From positions 3,038,001-3,102,000 of the forward strand of contig NZ_CP051154.1 in assembly GCF_012317045.1 (NCBI RefSeq): a DNA stretch of 64,000 bases, given 5' to 3'. Below, one piece after another: positions 18,101-26,707 of this stretch. The notes below the pieces were generated by a model. That model did not search any database and was not told the DNA's origin. It saw only the letters and a program-made list of their open reading frames with translations. Positions within the stretch are counted from its first letter, which is position 1. Every line of letters begins with the position of its first letter. The position numbers and the translations under genes are program-made. The stretch comes from Leifsonia sp. PS1209 (GTDB lineage Bacteria > Actinomycetota > Actinomycetes > Actinomycetales > Microbacteriaceae).

Positions 18101-20592
18101 AGTTTTTCGATGGGGGCGATCTTGATGAGCAGCTTCTTCGCTCCCACCTTCTCGAACTGCACGTGCGCGACCCGCTTGGCTCCTTCGCCGGTCACCTGCG
18201 TCACCCGGCCGTCGCCGAAGTCCGTGTGCCGGATGCGGTCGCCGGATGCGAGCTCCAGGTCGCCGTTGTCCCGCACCTGTCCGGTGACCCTGTTCGGCCA
18301 CTCGGTCTTCGGACGATCGGAGGGCCGCCCTCCCGCGGAGAACCCGCCGGACGTGAGGCTCTCGTTCCAGCGGCCTCCCCCGCTGGATCCGGACCCTGAG
18401 CCGAGACCGGGACGCCGCGCGTTGAGTGCACGGGACTGGCTGCCTCCTCGGCCGTTCGCGGTGCCGGGCGACTGCTTCCAGTCGATCAGATCGGCGGGGA
18501 TTTCTTGCAGGTAGCGACTCGGCATGGCCACGGCGGTCTCGCCGAACTGCGCGCGCGTCATCGCCAGCGACAGGAAGAGCCGCTTCTTGGCGCGCGTGAT
18601 GCCCACGTAGAACAGGCGCCGCTCCTCGGCCGGCCCACCCGGCTCGTTCGCGGACATCCGGTGCGGAAGGAGATCCTCCTCGATGCCGGTCAGGAAGACG
18701 GCGTCGTACTCGAGGCCCTTCGCGGTGTGCAGGGTCATCAGCGAGACGGTTCCGCTCGAATCGTCGATCTCGTCCGCTGCAGCCACCAGGGAGACCTCGG
18801 TGAGGAAGTCGACCAGGCCGCCATCCGGGTTGTTGCGTGCGAACTCGCGCGTCACCGCGACGAGCTCGTCCACGTTCTCTGCGCGGGCCTCGTCCTGCGG
18901 GTCCCTGCTGTTGCGGAGCACATCCAGGTATCCGCTGCCGTCGAGCAGGAACGTGAGCACGTCTGCGACCGACGACACCCCCGCTGGATTCTCCGGGTCG
19001 ATCTTGGCGGCCGCGTCGTCCAGCAACGTCGCGAGCTGCAGGATCGCGGTCGTCACCTTCGGGCCGAGCCCGAGCGAGCCGGCGTCGCGCATCGCCTGGC
19101 GGAAGTTGATCCCGTTGTCCTCCGCGTAGCTGGCCAGCTGGGTCTCGGTCGCCGGACCGATCCCGCGCTTCGGGGTGTTCAGGATGCGGCGCAGCGCGAG
19201 GGTGTCGTCCGGGTTCGCGACGGCGATCAGATACGCCATCGAATCCTTGATCTCGGCGCGCTCGTAGAACTTGGTGCCGCCCATGATCCGGTACGGCAGG
19301 GCGGAGCGGATGAAGATCTCTTCGAGCGCACGCGTCTGAGCGTTGGTCCGATAGAACACGGCGATGTCTTTGTAGTCCATGCCGGCGCTGTGCAGTTTCT
19401 CGATCTCGTCGGCGACGAACTGCGCCTCGTCGTGACCGGAATACCCGGTGAAGCCGATGATCTTCTCACCGTCGCCGACCGCGGTCCACAGCTTCTTGTC
19501 CTTGCGGTCGAAGTTGTTGGCGATGACGGCGTTGGCCGCGCTCAAGATGTTCTGCGTGGACCGGTAGTTCTGTTCGAGCAGCACCACCTTCGCGCCGGGG
19601 AAGTCGCGCTCGAACTCGACGATGTTCCGGATGTCCGCGCCGCGGAACGCGTAGATCGACTGGTCGGAGTCGCCGACCACGGTGAGGGAGGCGCCGGGGA
19701 TCACGCCCACCGCATCCCGCATCGACTCGACGTGGTGGCCTTGGGCCTCCAGCTCGTCGGCGATGGCCGGCGCGATCGGCATCGTCAGCTCGCGGATCAG
19801 GGAGTACTGCGCGTGGTTCGTGTCCTGGTACTCGTCGACCAGGATGTGGCGGAAGCGCCGCTGGTACAGGGCCGCCACTTTCGGGAAGGCGCGGAACAGG
19901 AACACCGTCTCCGCGATGAGGTCGTCGAAGTCGAACGCGTTCGCCGTGCGCAGGGCGCGCGTGTACTGGCGGAAGATTTCGAGGAACATCACCTCCTGCG
20001 GGTCGCTCAGGTTCGCGGAACGCGCGTAGGTCTCGATGTCGGTCAGCTCGTTCTTGAGCTTGGAGATGCGGCCGGCCGCGCCCGCCACCGTGAAGCCGAG
20101 CGTGTCGGCGTCGAGTCCCTTGATGATCCGCTTGAGCAGCGCCCGGGTGTCCCCGGAGTCGTAGATCGTGAAGCTCTGCGTCTTGCCGATGGTCTCCGCC
20201 TCACGACGCAGGATGCGGACGCAGGCCGAGTGAAACGTGGAGATCCACATGCCCTGCGCCTTGCCGCCGAGCAGCACCTCGACGCGCTCGCGCATCTCGG
20301 CGGCGGCCTTGTTCGTGAACGTGATCGCGAGGATCTGGCTCGGCCAGGCCTCTCGGGTCTCGATGAGGCCGGCGATGCGGCGCGTCAGCACGCTGGTCTT
20401 GCCCGATCCGGCGCCGGCCACGATCAGCAGGGCTGCTCCGCGGTACTCGGCCGCCTCGCGCTGCTGGGGGTTCAAGCCGGCGAAAAGCCGGTCGTTCGCG
20501 GAGTCTCCGCCGTCGCCGGGGCGCCCGTGACCGGATCGGCCGTCGAGGATGATCGGGGTGGCGGAGGGAGAGGCGTCGGGGAGGCTCGTCAT
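18097..20592 (-). CDS. pcrA: ATP-dependent DNA helicase PcrA/UvrD
   Basis: Superfamily 1A 3'-5' helicase for repair and replication-fork maintenance. Visible motifs in order: Q-motif NPQQREAAEY, Walker A VAGAGSGKT, Ia TFTNKAAAEMRER, II DEYQDTNH, III GDSDQSIYAFRGA, IV EQNYRSTQ, V TLHTAKGLEYDAVF and VI YVGITRAKKRL. After a Gly/Ser-rich linker, the C-terminus (GDRIRHTDFGDGRV) forms the Tudor-like domain that contacts RNA polymerase in PcrA. The ATG at 20592 has GGAGAC directly upstream; an in-frame ATG 33 bases earlier lacks one. It is 831 residues, typical for actinobacteria. A TAAAAT hexamer 10 nt before the start may be the promoter. Confidence 0.96.
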   Translation of the reverse strand: MTSLPDASPSATPIILDGRSGHGRPGDGGDSANDRLFAGLNPQQREAAEYRGAALLIVAGAGSGKTSVLTRRIAGLIETREAWPSQILAITFTNKAAAEMRERVEVLLGGKAQGMWISTFHSACVRILRREAETIGKTQSFTIYDSGDTRALLKRIIKGLDADTLGFTVAGAAGRISKLKNELTDIETYARSANLSDPQEVMFLEIFRQYTRALRTANAFDFDDLIAETVFLFRAFPKVAALYQRRFRHILVDEYQDTNHAQYSLIRELTMPIAPAIADELEAQGHHVESMRDAVGVIPGASLTVVGDSDQSIYAFRGADIRNIVEFERDFPGAKVVLLEQNYRSTQNILSAANAVIANNFDRKDKKLWTAVGDGEKIIGFTGYSGHDEAQFVADEIEKLHSAGMDYKDIAVFYRTNAQTRALEEIFIRSALPYRIMGGTKFYERAEIKDSMAYLIAVANPDDTLALRRILNTPKRGIGPATETQLASYAEDNGINFRQAMRDAGSLGLGPKVTTAILQLATLLDDAAAKIDPENPAGVSSVADVLTFLLDGSGYLDVLRNSRDPQDEARAENVDELVAVTREFARNNPDGGLVDFLTEVSLVAAADEIDDSSGTVSLMTLHTAKGLEYDAVFLTGIEEDLLPHRMSANEPGGPAEERRLFYVGITRAKKRLFLSLAMTRAQFGETAVAMPSRYLQEIPADLIDWKQSPGTANGRGGSQSRALNARRPGLGSGSGSSGGGRWNESLTSGGFSAGGRPSDRPKTEWPNRVTGQVRDNGDLELASGDRIRHTDFGDGRVTQVTGEGAKRVAHVQFEKVGAKKLLIKIAPIEKL

Positions 20593-20658
20593 GTCTCCAA
20601 CGATTTTAGCCTCCACCCCTGTCATCCCAGCCGCGAGACGTTCAGGGACCCGGTGATA

Positions 20659-21723
20659 TCAGTGTTCGTCGCGCACGGCGACGGCCAGATCCGGGTGGTC
20701 GGCGAAGACCCCATCCACTCCGGAGTGCAGCAGGATCGAGAACAGCCTTCGCCAGTCGCCCCACTGGTCGTCGCGCCCCTGCCTGCGGAACTCCTCCGGC
20801 ATCAGCGTGTTCTCCGGGCGGAGCGTCCAGCAGTACACGCCGAGGCCCGCCGAGTGGGCGGTGTCGACCAGGTCCGAAGTCACCGCGCCGACATCGATGT
20901 CCGACGGGTCGTCCTCGAACAGGGAGACGGCGACGGAACCGGACGCGAGCACCTGCGACACCTCGACACTGATGCCGTCAACGCGGTCTGGGGCGGCCGC
21001 CGCTCCGAGCGCGTACAGTCCGCGCGCCGTCAGATCGTCGGCATACCCAGCGGCAGCAGACCCCTGCGCTGCCGCGCGATCGGCGGGGACGCCCGAGTCC
21101 TCGAGCAGGTAGACGCGCGTGCCGCGGAAGCCCTGCCTGCGCACCTGACCGAGCACGGTCTTCTCGAAGCTCTCGACGACCAGCCCCGGATTGTCGATCC
21201 ACCCGGCCTCCGCAACCTCCGCCGCGAAGAGCTCAGCGAGCGGCAGGCCGATGGAGTCGAAGTATGTCGCGTGCTTGATCTCCGCCACCACCCCGAGCCG
21301 GCGTGCGGCATCGTCCGACGCCGTGTCGACGATCTCGAGCAGATCCCGCAGCCTCAATACGGGATATCTGCCGTCGAAGGTCGAGCTCGCCTGCCGGATC
21401 GCGGGCAGCCGCTCCTTCGCCCTCAGCGTCGCGAGCTCCTCCCAGGTGAAGTCCTCCGTGAACCACCCCGTCAGCGGCGTGCCGTCGATCTCCTTGGTCG
21501 TCCTCCGCCCGGCGAACTCTGCGCGCGTCGCGACGTCCGTCGTGCCCGAGATCTCGTTCTCGTGCCGGAGCACGAGGACGCCGTCCTTCGTGGCCACAAT
21601 GTCCGGCTCGACCGCGTCGGCACCCAGCGCGAACGCGAGCTCGTACGAGGCCGCCGTGTGCTCCGGACGGTACCCGGGCGCGCCCCGGTGACCGATCACC
21701 AGAGGGGCCGTCCGAGCTCGCAT
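20659..21723 (-). CDS. Glycerophosphodiester phosphodiesterase
   Basis: Hydrolyses glycerophosphodiesters to glycerol-3-phosphate and an alcohol. The GDPD TIM-barrel motifs are clear: VIGHRGAPGYRPEHT (catalytic His with Arg and Glu), VEPDIVATKDGVLVLRHE with the metal-binding Glu/Asp and second His, a VVAEIKHAT strand, and a C-terminal GVYCWTLRPEN plus GVDGVFADHPD. There is no signal peptide, so it is predicted cytosolic. The 354-residue length fits the longer actinobacterial GlpQ/UgpQ-like enzymes. glpD, the next step for its product, lies 24 kb away rather than adjacent. The ATG at 21723 has a TAGTAT hexamer 6 nt upstream and no ribosome binding site. Confidence 0.93.
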   Translation of the reverse strand: MRARTAPLVIGHRGAPGYRPEHTAASYELAFALGADAVEPDIVATKDGVLVLRHENEISGTTDVATRAEFAGRRTTKEIDGTPLTGWFTEDFTWEELATLRAKERLPAIRQASSTFDGRYPVLRLRDLLEIVDTASDDAARRLGVVAEIKHATYFDSIGLPLAELFAAEVAEAGWIDNPGLVVESFEKTVLGQVRRQGFRGTRVYLLEDSGVPADRAAAQGSAAAGYADDLTARGLYALGAAAAPDRVDGISVEVSQVLASGSVAVSLFEDDPSDIDVGAVTSDLVDTAHSAGLGVYCWTLRPENTLMPEEFRRQGRDDQWGDWRRLFSILLHSGVDGVFADHPDLAVAVRDEH

Positions 21724-21729
21724 GTTGAG

Positions 21730-21735
21730 ATACTA
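21730..21735 (-). promoter_or_regulatory. Candidate -10 hexamer TAGTAT, leaderless glycerophosphodiesterase mRNA
   Basis: TAGTAT ends 6 nt before the ATG, with the spacer gttgag read on the plus strand. No Shine-Dalgarno is present. It is a good match to the actinobacterial TANNNT -10. Confidence 0.55.
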
Positions 21736-21774
21736 GCCCGCGCCTTGGGGGTTCTCTCGCGCGCATACGGGTGA

Positions 21775-21780
21775 CAGAAT
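21775..21780 (+). promoter_or_regulatory. Candidate -10 hexamer CAGAAT, leaderless
   Basis: CAGAAT ends 6 nt before the ATG at 21787, with no ribosome binding site. With the TAGTAT on the opposite strand it would form a compact divergent promoter of about 60 bases. Confidence 0.35.
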
Positions 21781-21786
21781 CAAGCG

Positions 21787-22320
21787 ATGTCCGAAGCGGA
21801 ACCGCCCCCTCCGAGCGGCTGGGTCGAGCCAGCGAGCCGACTGGATCTGCACTGGGGCGCGTACCGCCAGCGACTCGTCATCGGCCTCGGGATGCTCGTG
21901 GTCGGCACCGGCTTCATCCTCATGACGAGCGCGTACAGCCTGCCGTTCCTCCTCGTCGGCTCCGTGCTCCAGCCCGCCGGCTGGGCCGTGCTCCCCTCAA
22001 CGATCGGACGCAGGGTCTCGGTCGCCATCCCCGTGCTCGGGTTCACCTGGCTCATGCTCGGCGGGGCTGGCTTCGCCTGGTGCTTCTGCGTGCCGCTCGC
22101 CGCCTGGCTGCTGATCCGGCTGCGCCCCCTGCTGAGCTACGCCGTGCTCGTGCTGCCGATCGCATCCAGCATCGTCCTGGCCAGGACGATCCACGAGTAC
22201 TCCCAGGGCTGGGTGTCGATCGCGGTGAGCACGGTGGTCATCGTCGCGGCCGCGTGGCTGGCACGATGGGTCGCAATCACCCTTGATTCAAGGCAATCTG
22301 TCAGAACTCTCAGACAATAA
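21787..22320 (+). CDS. Small integral membrane protein, function unknown
   Basis: A 177-residue protein with a Pro-rich N-terminus (SEAEPPPPSGWVEP) and five predicted membrane helices, at about 32-50, 53-70, 80-105, 107-128 and 140-162. The tail is short and polar. I do not recognise the family. The gene is divergent from the glycerophosphodiesterase and 60 bases ahead of the Bax-inhibitor homologue on the same strand, but a separate promoter before that gene seems likely. Codon use matches its neighbours, so it looks native. Confidence 0.75.
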   Translation: MSEAEPPPPSGWVEPASRLDLHWGAYRQRLVIGLGMLVVGTGFILMTSAYSLPFLLVGSVLQPAGWAVLPSTIGRRVSVAIPVLGFTWLMLGGAGFAWCFCVPLAAWLLIRLRPLLSYAVLVLPIASSIVLARTIHEYSQGWVSIAVSTVVIVAAAWLARWVAITLDSRQSVRTLRQ

Positions 22321-22380
22321 ATCGGTAGGTTTAGTGCACAGATCCGGCTCGTCCGGACCCCACACGCAAGCAGAGGAATC

Positions 22381-23178
22381 ATGGCTACCTCCAACCCGGC
22401 ATTCTCACAGAGCCCGGCCTTCCAGAACGGGTCAGCGGCCGCTGCGACACTCAGCGCCGAGAACCTCCAGGAGATGTACAACGCACCGGCGGCCGGCGCC
22501 GTCGAAACCGACCGCATGACGGTCGAAGACACGATCGTCAAGACCGCGGTCAGCTTCGGCGTGCTCCTCGTCGGAGCGGTCATCGGCTGGATCGTCCCCG
22601 TCCTGTGGATCCCCGCCGCAATCGTCGGACTCGTTCTGGCTTTCGTCAACATCTTCAAGAACCGCAAGAAGCCGTCTCCGGCGCTCACGCTGGCGTATGC
22701 CGGCGCGCAGGGCATCTTCATCGGCGGGATCTCGCTGTTCTACGAAAACCTGGCCGGCGGCGTCGTTCTCCAGGCGGTCATCGGCACGATCGTCGTGGTG
22801 GGTGTCACGCTCGCCCTCTTCGCCAGCGGCAAGATCCGCGCATCCGCGAAGGCGACGAAGGTCTTCCTCATCGCGATGGTCGGCTACCTGCTGTTCTCCG
22901 TGGTCAACGTCATCCTGATGCTCACGAACGTTTCGGACGACCCCTGGGGCCTCCGCGGCGAGTTCCGTATCTTCGGCATTCCGCTCGGACTGATCATCGG
23001 CGTCCTCGTCGTCATCATGTGCGCATACTCGCTCGTGCTCGACTTCGACGCCATCCAGCAGGGCGTGAAGAACCGCGCACCGCGCGTCTTCGGCTGGGCC
23101 GGCGCCTTCGGCATCATGGTCACGGTCATCTGGCTCTACCTCGAGCTGCTCCGCATCTTCGCGATCTCGCGCAACTAG
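22381..23178 (+). CDS. Bax inhibitor-1/YccA family membrane protein
   Basis: A 265-residue BI-1-like protein. About 55 cytosolic residues precede seven hydrophobic segments. Family motifs include the PALTLAYAGAQGIFIGGISL helix, the LFASGKIRASAKATK loop, and the C-terminal SLVLDFDAIQQGV segment with the conserved Asp pair used as pH sensor in the Bacillus BsYetJ calcium-leak channel. Bacterial members are thought to conduct or regulate Ca2+; the role here is a family inference. GAGG lies 7 nt before the ATG. A TAGGTT at 22326 may be the -10. A convergent terminator follows. Confidence 0.9.
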   Translation: MATSNPAFSQSPAFQNGSAAAATLSAENLQEMYNAPAAGAVETDRMTVEDTIVKTAVSFGVLLVGAVIGWIVPVLWIPAAIVGLVLAFVNIFKNRKKPSPALTLAYAGAQGIFIGGISLFYENLAGGVVLQAVIGTIVVVGVTLALFASGKIRASAKATKVFLIAMVGYLLFSVVNVILMLTNVSDDPWGLRGEFRIFGIPLGLIIGVLVVIMCAYSLVLDFDAIQQGVKNRAPRVFGWAGAFGIMVTVIWLYLELLRIFAISRN

Positions 23179-23192
23179 CGCACCACGCGCCG

Positions 23193-23234
23193 AAAGGGCG
23201 GGCAGGGCGCACACGCTCCCTGCCCGCCCTTTTC
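23193..23234. terminator. Bidirectional intrinsic terminator
   Basis: A 15-bp stem (aaagggcgggcaggg and its complement, 23193-23207 and 23218-23232) with a 10-nt loop is followed on the plus strand by a short T-run. The flanking genes converge (BI-1 homologue and DUF4012 gene), so it can end both transcripts. Confidence 0.9.
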
Positions 23235-23254
23235 ACGTCGGCCTGCGGTCGGCC

Positions 23255-25081
23255 CTACTTGCCGATCGCCGCGCAGTCCAGCGTGCCGTAGGTGGTGACG
23301 ATCGGGTTGACCATCGGAGTCACCGTCGCGTTCAGCTTCTTGGTCTTCGTCTCGCCGGCATCGAACAGCACGTCGAGGGTCATCGTCTGGCCGGGGCCCA
23401 TCTGCTGGACTCCCTGCGCGACGGTGTACTCGCCATCCGTGCCGATCATCGGGGCGGCAGACGGCTTGGCGTCGATGGCCGTACCGAGAACCTTGTATCC
23501 CTTGGGCGCGTACACGCTGGTGCCGATCTGCACGTAGCCCTGCGCGACGAGCACGCCGTTGCCCATGACGTACGGCGGGAGGATCTCAGCGGCGTTCGCC
23601 GGCGCAGTGCTGTTCAGAGCGACCCGCGTGAACACGTAGCGGTGCTTATCAGAACAGACGGCCTGCGACACGTCCACCTTGGCCTTGAGGAAGTAGTCCA
23701 TCTTCGATGGGGTCTGGTCCATGAAGTAGACGCCGAACTTGTCGGTGTCCGCTGTGCTCACCGGCGGCTCGGAGTAGAACGGCGTCTGCTTGATCAGATC
23801 CTGTTCCGCCTTGTTGCCGGTCCACATCTTGACGCGTCCTTCTTCGCCGGATTTGAGGAGCGTGGCGAGCAACGCCTTGGGGTTGGCTCCGCCTCCGAGG
23901 ATCTTCGAGAAGGCCCCGACCGAAATGGTCTGGTTGATCTTGTCCACGGTCGCCGGATCCGGATACATCGTGTAGATGTCGATGAGCAGGATGCGGACGG
24001 CGTTCTCCGAGTTGATCTGCAATCCCGGGAGGACGTTGATGGGGCCGGTCGCCTTCAAAAGATTGCCCAACGTGACCGTGTCCATGGCGATGACGCCGTC
24101 GATGTCGTCACCCTTGGCCGTCTTCCACATCGTCTTCGCCACCTCATAGGTGAGAGAGAAGCGAGGCGTGATCGTGAGGTCCTGGACCTGCCGCCCGAGG
24201 CCGTACGGGTAGAGCTTCTTCACGTCCTCGGGGATCGGGACGACGTAGTCGCTGAACGCGGGGAAGTCTCGCCCGGACGCCGAGGACTGTTTGACGAGGT
24301 TGATCTTGCCGTTGTCGAGCTGAAGGAGTGCCATGGACCCGGTCGTCCCGCCGTTGGGGAGCAGTTCGCCGCTGTTCTCGAAGACGATGAGGTAGTTGCG
24401 CGGTCGGTCGGCACCCATCGCGCCGGGAAGGACGTGCAGCGCATTCTTGACCTGAACGACCTGCGAGTCGACCTTCGTCAGCATCTCCGCCATCTGCTTG
24501 GTGGCTTTGGTCACCGGTCCGATGGTGCTCGAGGTGTCGATCGACTCGACCTGCTTGGTCGCCTTGGCGAACGCGGCAGCCGCAGCATCGACTTTCGGCG
24601 TGGCCGCGATGACGGGCTTGAGGTTGATGGCACCGTTCACCGGCTTGATGCTGTCGGGCGAGACGGTGTCGAGCAGCCCGACAAGGGGGTCGATCGCATC
24701 CACGACGACACTGTCGGTGGCTCCGGCGAGCGTGCGCACCGCGCTGAGGTTCGGGCCGACGAACGGTACGACCTCACCCGCTCGCCAAATAGGGTCGCTC
24801 GTCAGGTCGCGGGCTGAGTTCACCTTGGGGCGCAGCTTCGCGAGCGTGGCCTTGGCGCCCTTCACATCCTGGGCGACGATCTGCGTCTTGAGGGTCGTCA
24901 CCATGGGAAGAGCAGACTCGAGTTCTGACTTCGCAGTGAGGGCTCGCAGACCCACCCAGGCGACGCACCCGATGAGCACGATCACGAAGGCGCCTGCGCC
25001 GATCAGCCAGTAGCGACGGCGACGACTCGGCTTCCGCGCGTGGGCAACGCCAGCACGTCGTTGAGGGAGCGGTTCGGGCAT
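23255..25081 (-). CDS. DUF4012 domain-containing membrane-anchored protein
   Basis: A 608-residue protein: an arginine-rich cytosolic start (PSRRRRYWL), one membrane helix at about residues 28-48, then a large extracellular region. A helical part to about residue 200 is followed by the DUF4012 core, including RNYLIVFENSGELLPNGGT and the late YVMGNGVLVAQGYVQIG. DUF4012 proteins recur beside exopolysaccharide genes in Gram-positives; their biochemistry is not established. Here it faces away from the nucleotide-sugar dehydrogenase gene and marks the left border of the glycan locus. The ATG at 25081 is preferred; an in-frame GTG at 25162 would add 27 residues, and neither has a strong ribosome binding site. 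The 241-base gap 25082-25322 should hold divergent promoters, but no clear hexamers are seen. Confidence 0.85.
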   Translation of the reverse strand: MPEPLPQRRAGVAHARKPSRRRRYWLIGAGAFVIVLIGCVAWVGLRALTAKSELESALPMVTTLKTQIVAQDVKGAKATLAKLRPKVNSARDLTSDPIWRAGEVVPFVGPNLSAVRTLAGATDSVVVDAIDPLVGLLDTVSPDSIKPVNGAINLKPVIAATPKVDAAAAAFAKATKQVESIDTSSTIGPVTKATKQMAEMLTKVDSQVVQVKNALHVLPGAMGADRPRNYLIVFENSGELLPNGGTTGSMALLQLDNGKINLVKQSSASGRDFPAFSDYVVPIPEDVKKLYPYGLGRQVQDLTITPRFSLTYEVAKTMWKTAKGDDIDGVIAMDTVTLGNLLKATGPINVLPGLQINSENAVRILLIDIYTMYPDPATVDKINQTISVGAFSKILGGGANPKALLATLLKSGEEGRVKMWTGNKAEQDLIKQTPFYSEPPVSTADTDKFGVYFMDQTPSKMDYFLKAKVDVSQAVCSDKHRYVFTRVALNSTAPANAAEILPPYVMGNGVLVAQGYVQIGTSVYAPKGYKVLGTAIDAKPSAAPMIGTDGEYTVAQGVQQMGPGQTMTLDVLFDAGETKTKKLNATVTPMVNPIVTTYGTLDCAAIGK

Positions 25082-25322
25082 TGGACCATTGAAGCAGACC
25101 AGACCTGAATATTCGGCTGAGAAGCTTCTGCACGGCACCCGAATGCCACCCGTACGGGTCACATCTGTCGGCTCTTTCAGGCACCAGGTGCCGACCAGGG
25201 CGTGAGCCAGGGAATCGTCTGATAATTTAGAGTTTCGGAACGGGCGGTCGGTCCCGTATCTGGATTAGAAGGTCGTGCGCGGGACACGCGTGTAGCGTCC
25301 GCGAACGGAACCCGGGGAACCC

Positions 25323-26591
25323 ATGAGCCTCCAGAATGAAATCGTCGTCGTCATCGGACAGGGCTACGTCGGTCTGCCGGTCGCGATGCGCGCCGTCGAA
25401 GTCGGATACACCGTCGTCGGTCTCGATGTCGACGAACGCCGCACGAACAGCCTGCGCGAAGGCGTCTCGTACGTCGACGACATCTCCTCGGAAGAGCTGG
25501 TGGCGGCCATCGAATCCGGACGGTACACGCCGACGACCGACTACGCAGCCGCCGAGGGCTTCGACATCGCCGTCATCACCGTTCCGACGCCGCTGCGCGA
25601 GGGCCTTCCCGATCTCAGCTTCATCGAGGACTCGGCGGCCTCGCTGTCCGAGAGACTGAAGCCCGGGGCGACCGTCATCCTCGAGTCGACGACATACCCC
25701 GGCACCACGGAGGAGCTGCTCGTCCCCATTCTCGAGCGTGGCTCCGGCCTGACCGCCGGCACCGACTTCTCCGTCGGATACAGCCCAGAGCGCATCGACC
25801 CGGGAAACGCCACCTGGGGATTCCGCGAGACCCCGAAGGTCGTTTCCGGCATCGACGAGGTGTCGCTCTCCCGCGTTCAGGCGTTCTACGACCGCCTCGT
25901 CGCCACCACCGTTCCGGTGTCCGGCACGAAGGAGGCGGAGCTGACGAAGCTGCTCGAGAACACCTTCCGCCACGTCAACATCGCTCTCGTGAACGAGCTG
26001 GCGATCTTCGGCCACCAGCTCGGCGTCAACGTCTGGGAGTCGATCGACGCTGCATCCACCAAGCCGTTCGGGTTCATGAAGTTCACGCCAGGGCCCGGCG
26101 TCGGAGGCCACTGCCTCCCCGTCGACCCGAGCTATCTTTCGTGGCAGGTCCGCCGCAAGCTGGGCCAGAGCTTCCGTTTCGTCGAACTCGCCAACGACAT
26201 CAACGACCACATGCCCGACTACGTCGCCCAGCGACTCATGGTCCTCCTCAACCGCAAGGGCAAGGCCATCAACGGCGCACGCATCGTGCTCGTGGGCCTG
26301 TCGTACAAGCGCAACACCGGAGACATCCGCGAGTCTCCCTCGCTCCGCCTGATCGACGTGCTCGCCGACCTGGGCGCGGAGATCATCGGCGTCGATGACC
26401 GCGTCGAGGACTACCGGTGGCCGGCGGGCATCGAGCGTGCCTCATACACGGAGGCGACGATCTCCAGCGCCGACGCCGTCGTCCTCATCACCGACCACGA
26501 CGACTTCGATCTCGACCTGCTGAACTCGGCGACCGTCCCGGTGCTCGACACGAAGAACCGCCTCAGCGGCGCCACGTCCGAGCGACTGTGA
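25323..26591 (+). CDS. Nucleotide-sugar dehydrogenase (UDP-ManNAc/GlcNAc/Glc 6-dehydrogenase family)
   Basis: NAD-dependent four-electron oxidation of a UDP-hexose C6 to a uronic acid. It shows the Rossmann start VIGQGYVGLP (residues 10-19), VPTPL, the ESTTYPGTTE segment, YSPERIDPGN, the SGTKEAELTKLLENTFRHVN helix, catalytic Cys264 in GPGVGGHCLPVDPSY, and the C-terminal domain GLSYKRNTGDIRESPSL. The GGHCLPVDP form and the lone NTGDIRESP loop fit the UDP-N-acetylhexosamine branch (WecC/WbpA) better than UDP-glucose dehydrogenase, but that is a judgement. First gene of the plus-strand arm of the glycan locus; the next ORF starts within its stop codon. Confidence 0.93.
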   Translation: MSLQNEIVVVIGQGYVGLPVAMRAVEVGYTVVGLDVDERRTNSLREGVSYVDDISSEELVAAIESGRYTPTTDYAAAEGFDIAVITVPTPLREGLPDLSFIEDSAASLSERLKPGATVILESTTYPGTTEELLVPILERGSGLTAGTDFSVGYSPERIDPGNATWGFRETPKVVSGIDEVSLSRVQAFYDRLVATTVPVSGTKEAELTKLLENTFRHVNIALVNELAIFGHQLGVNVWESIDAASTKPFGFMKFTPGPGVGGHCLPVDPSYLSWQVRRKLGQSFRFVELANDINDHMPDYVAQRLMVLLNRKGKAINGARIVLVGLSYKRNTGDIRESPSLRLIDVLADLGAEIIGVDDRVEDYRWPAGIERASYTEATISSADAVVLITDHDDFDLDLLNSATVPVLDTKNRLSGATSERL

Positions 26592-26707
26592 TCGAGGCGC
26601 TCCGCCGAGCGGTCGACGGGCTCTCACCGGTCGGCGGGCAGACGTCGATGTGGAAGATGGCCATTCTCAACGTCACCGCACTTCGCGGTTTTCGGAGGGC
26701 GTCATGA
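26588..26707 (+). CDS. Possible 39-aa coupled small ORF between dehydrogenase and flippase
   Basis: GTG at 26588 overlaps the dehydrogenase TGA (GTGA), and its own TGA overlaps the flippase ATG (ATGA). The frame exactly bridges the two genes and keeps ribosomes moving through what would otherwise be a 112-base gap. The 39-residue product begins VIEALRRAVDGLSPVGGQTS, is basic toward the end (RGFRRAS), and matches no family I know. It may be a real microprotein, a translational-coupling leader, or chance. The two exact overlaps are the evidence. Confidence 0.4.
   Translation: MIEALRRAVDGLSPVGGQTSMWKMAILNVTALRGFRRAS

Noticed and set aside
15683..18514. About 940-codon plus-strand frame crossing the surface-protein end, MpaB-like gene and FUSC
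   Set aside because: Overlaps genes on both strands in wrong frames; the apparent repeats come from the PEV repeat read out of frame.
18505..21774. About 1,090-codon plus-strand frame opposite pcrA and the glycerophosphodiesterase gene
   Set aside because: Antisense shadow of two clear enzymes; low-complexity translation.
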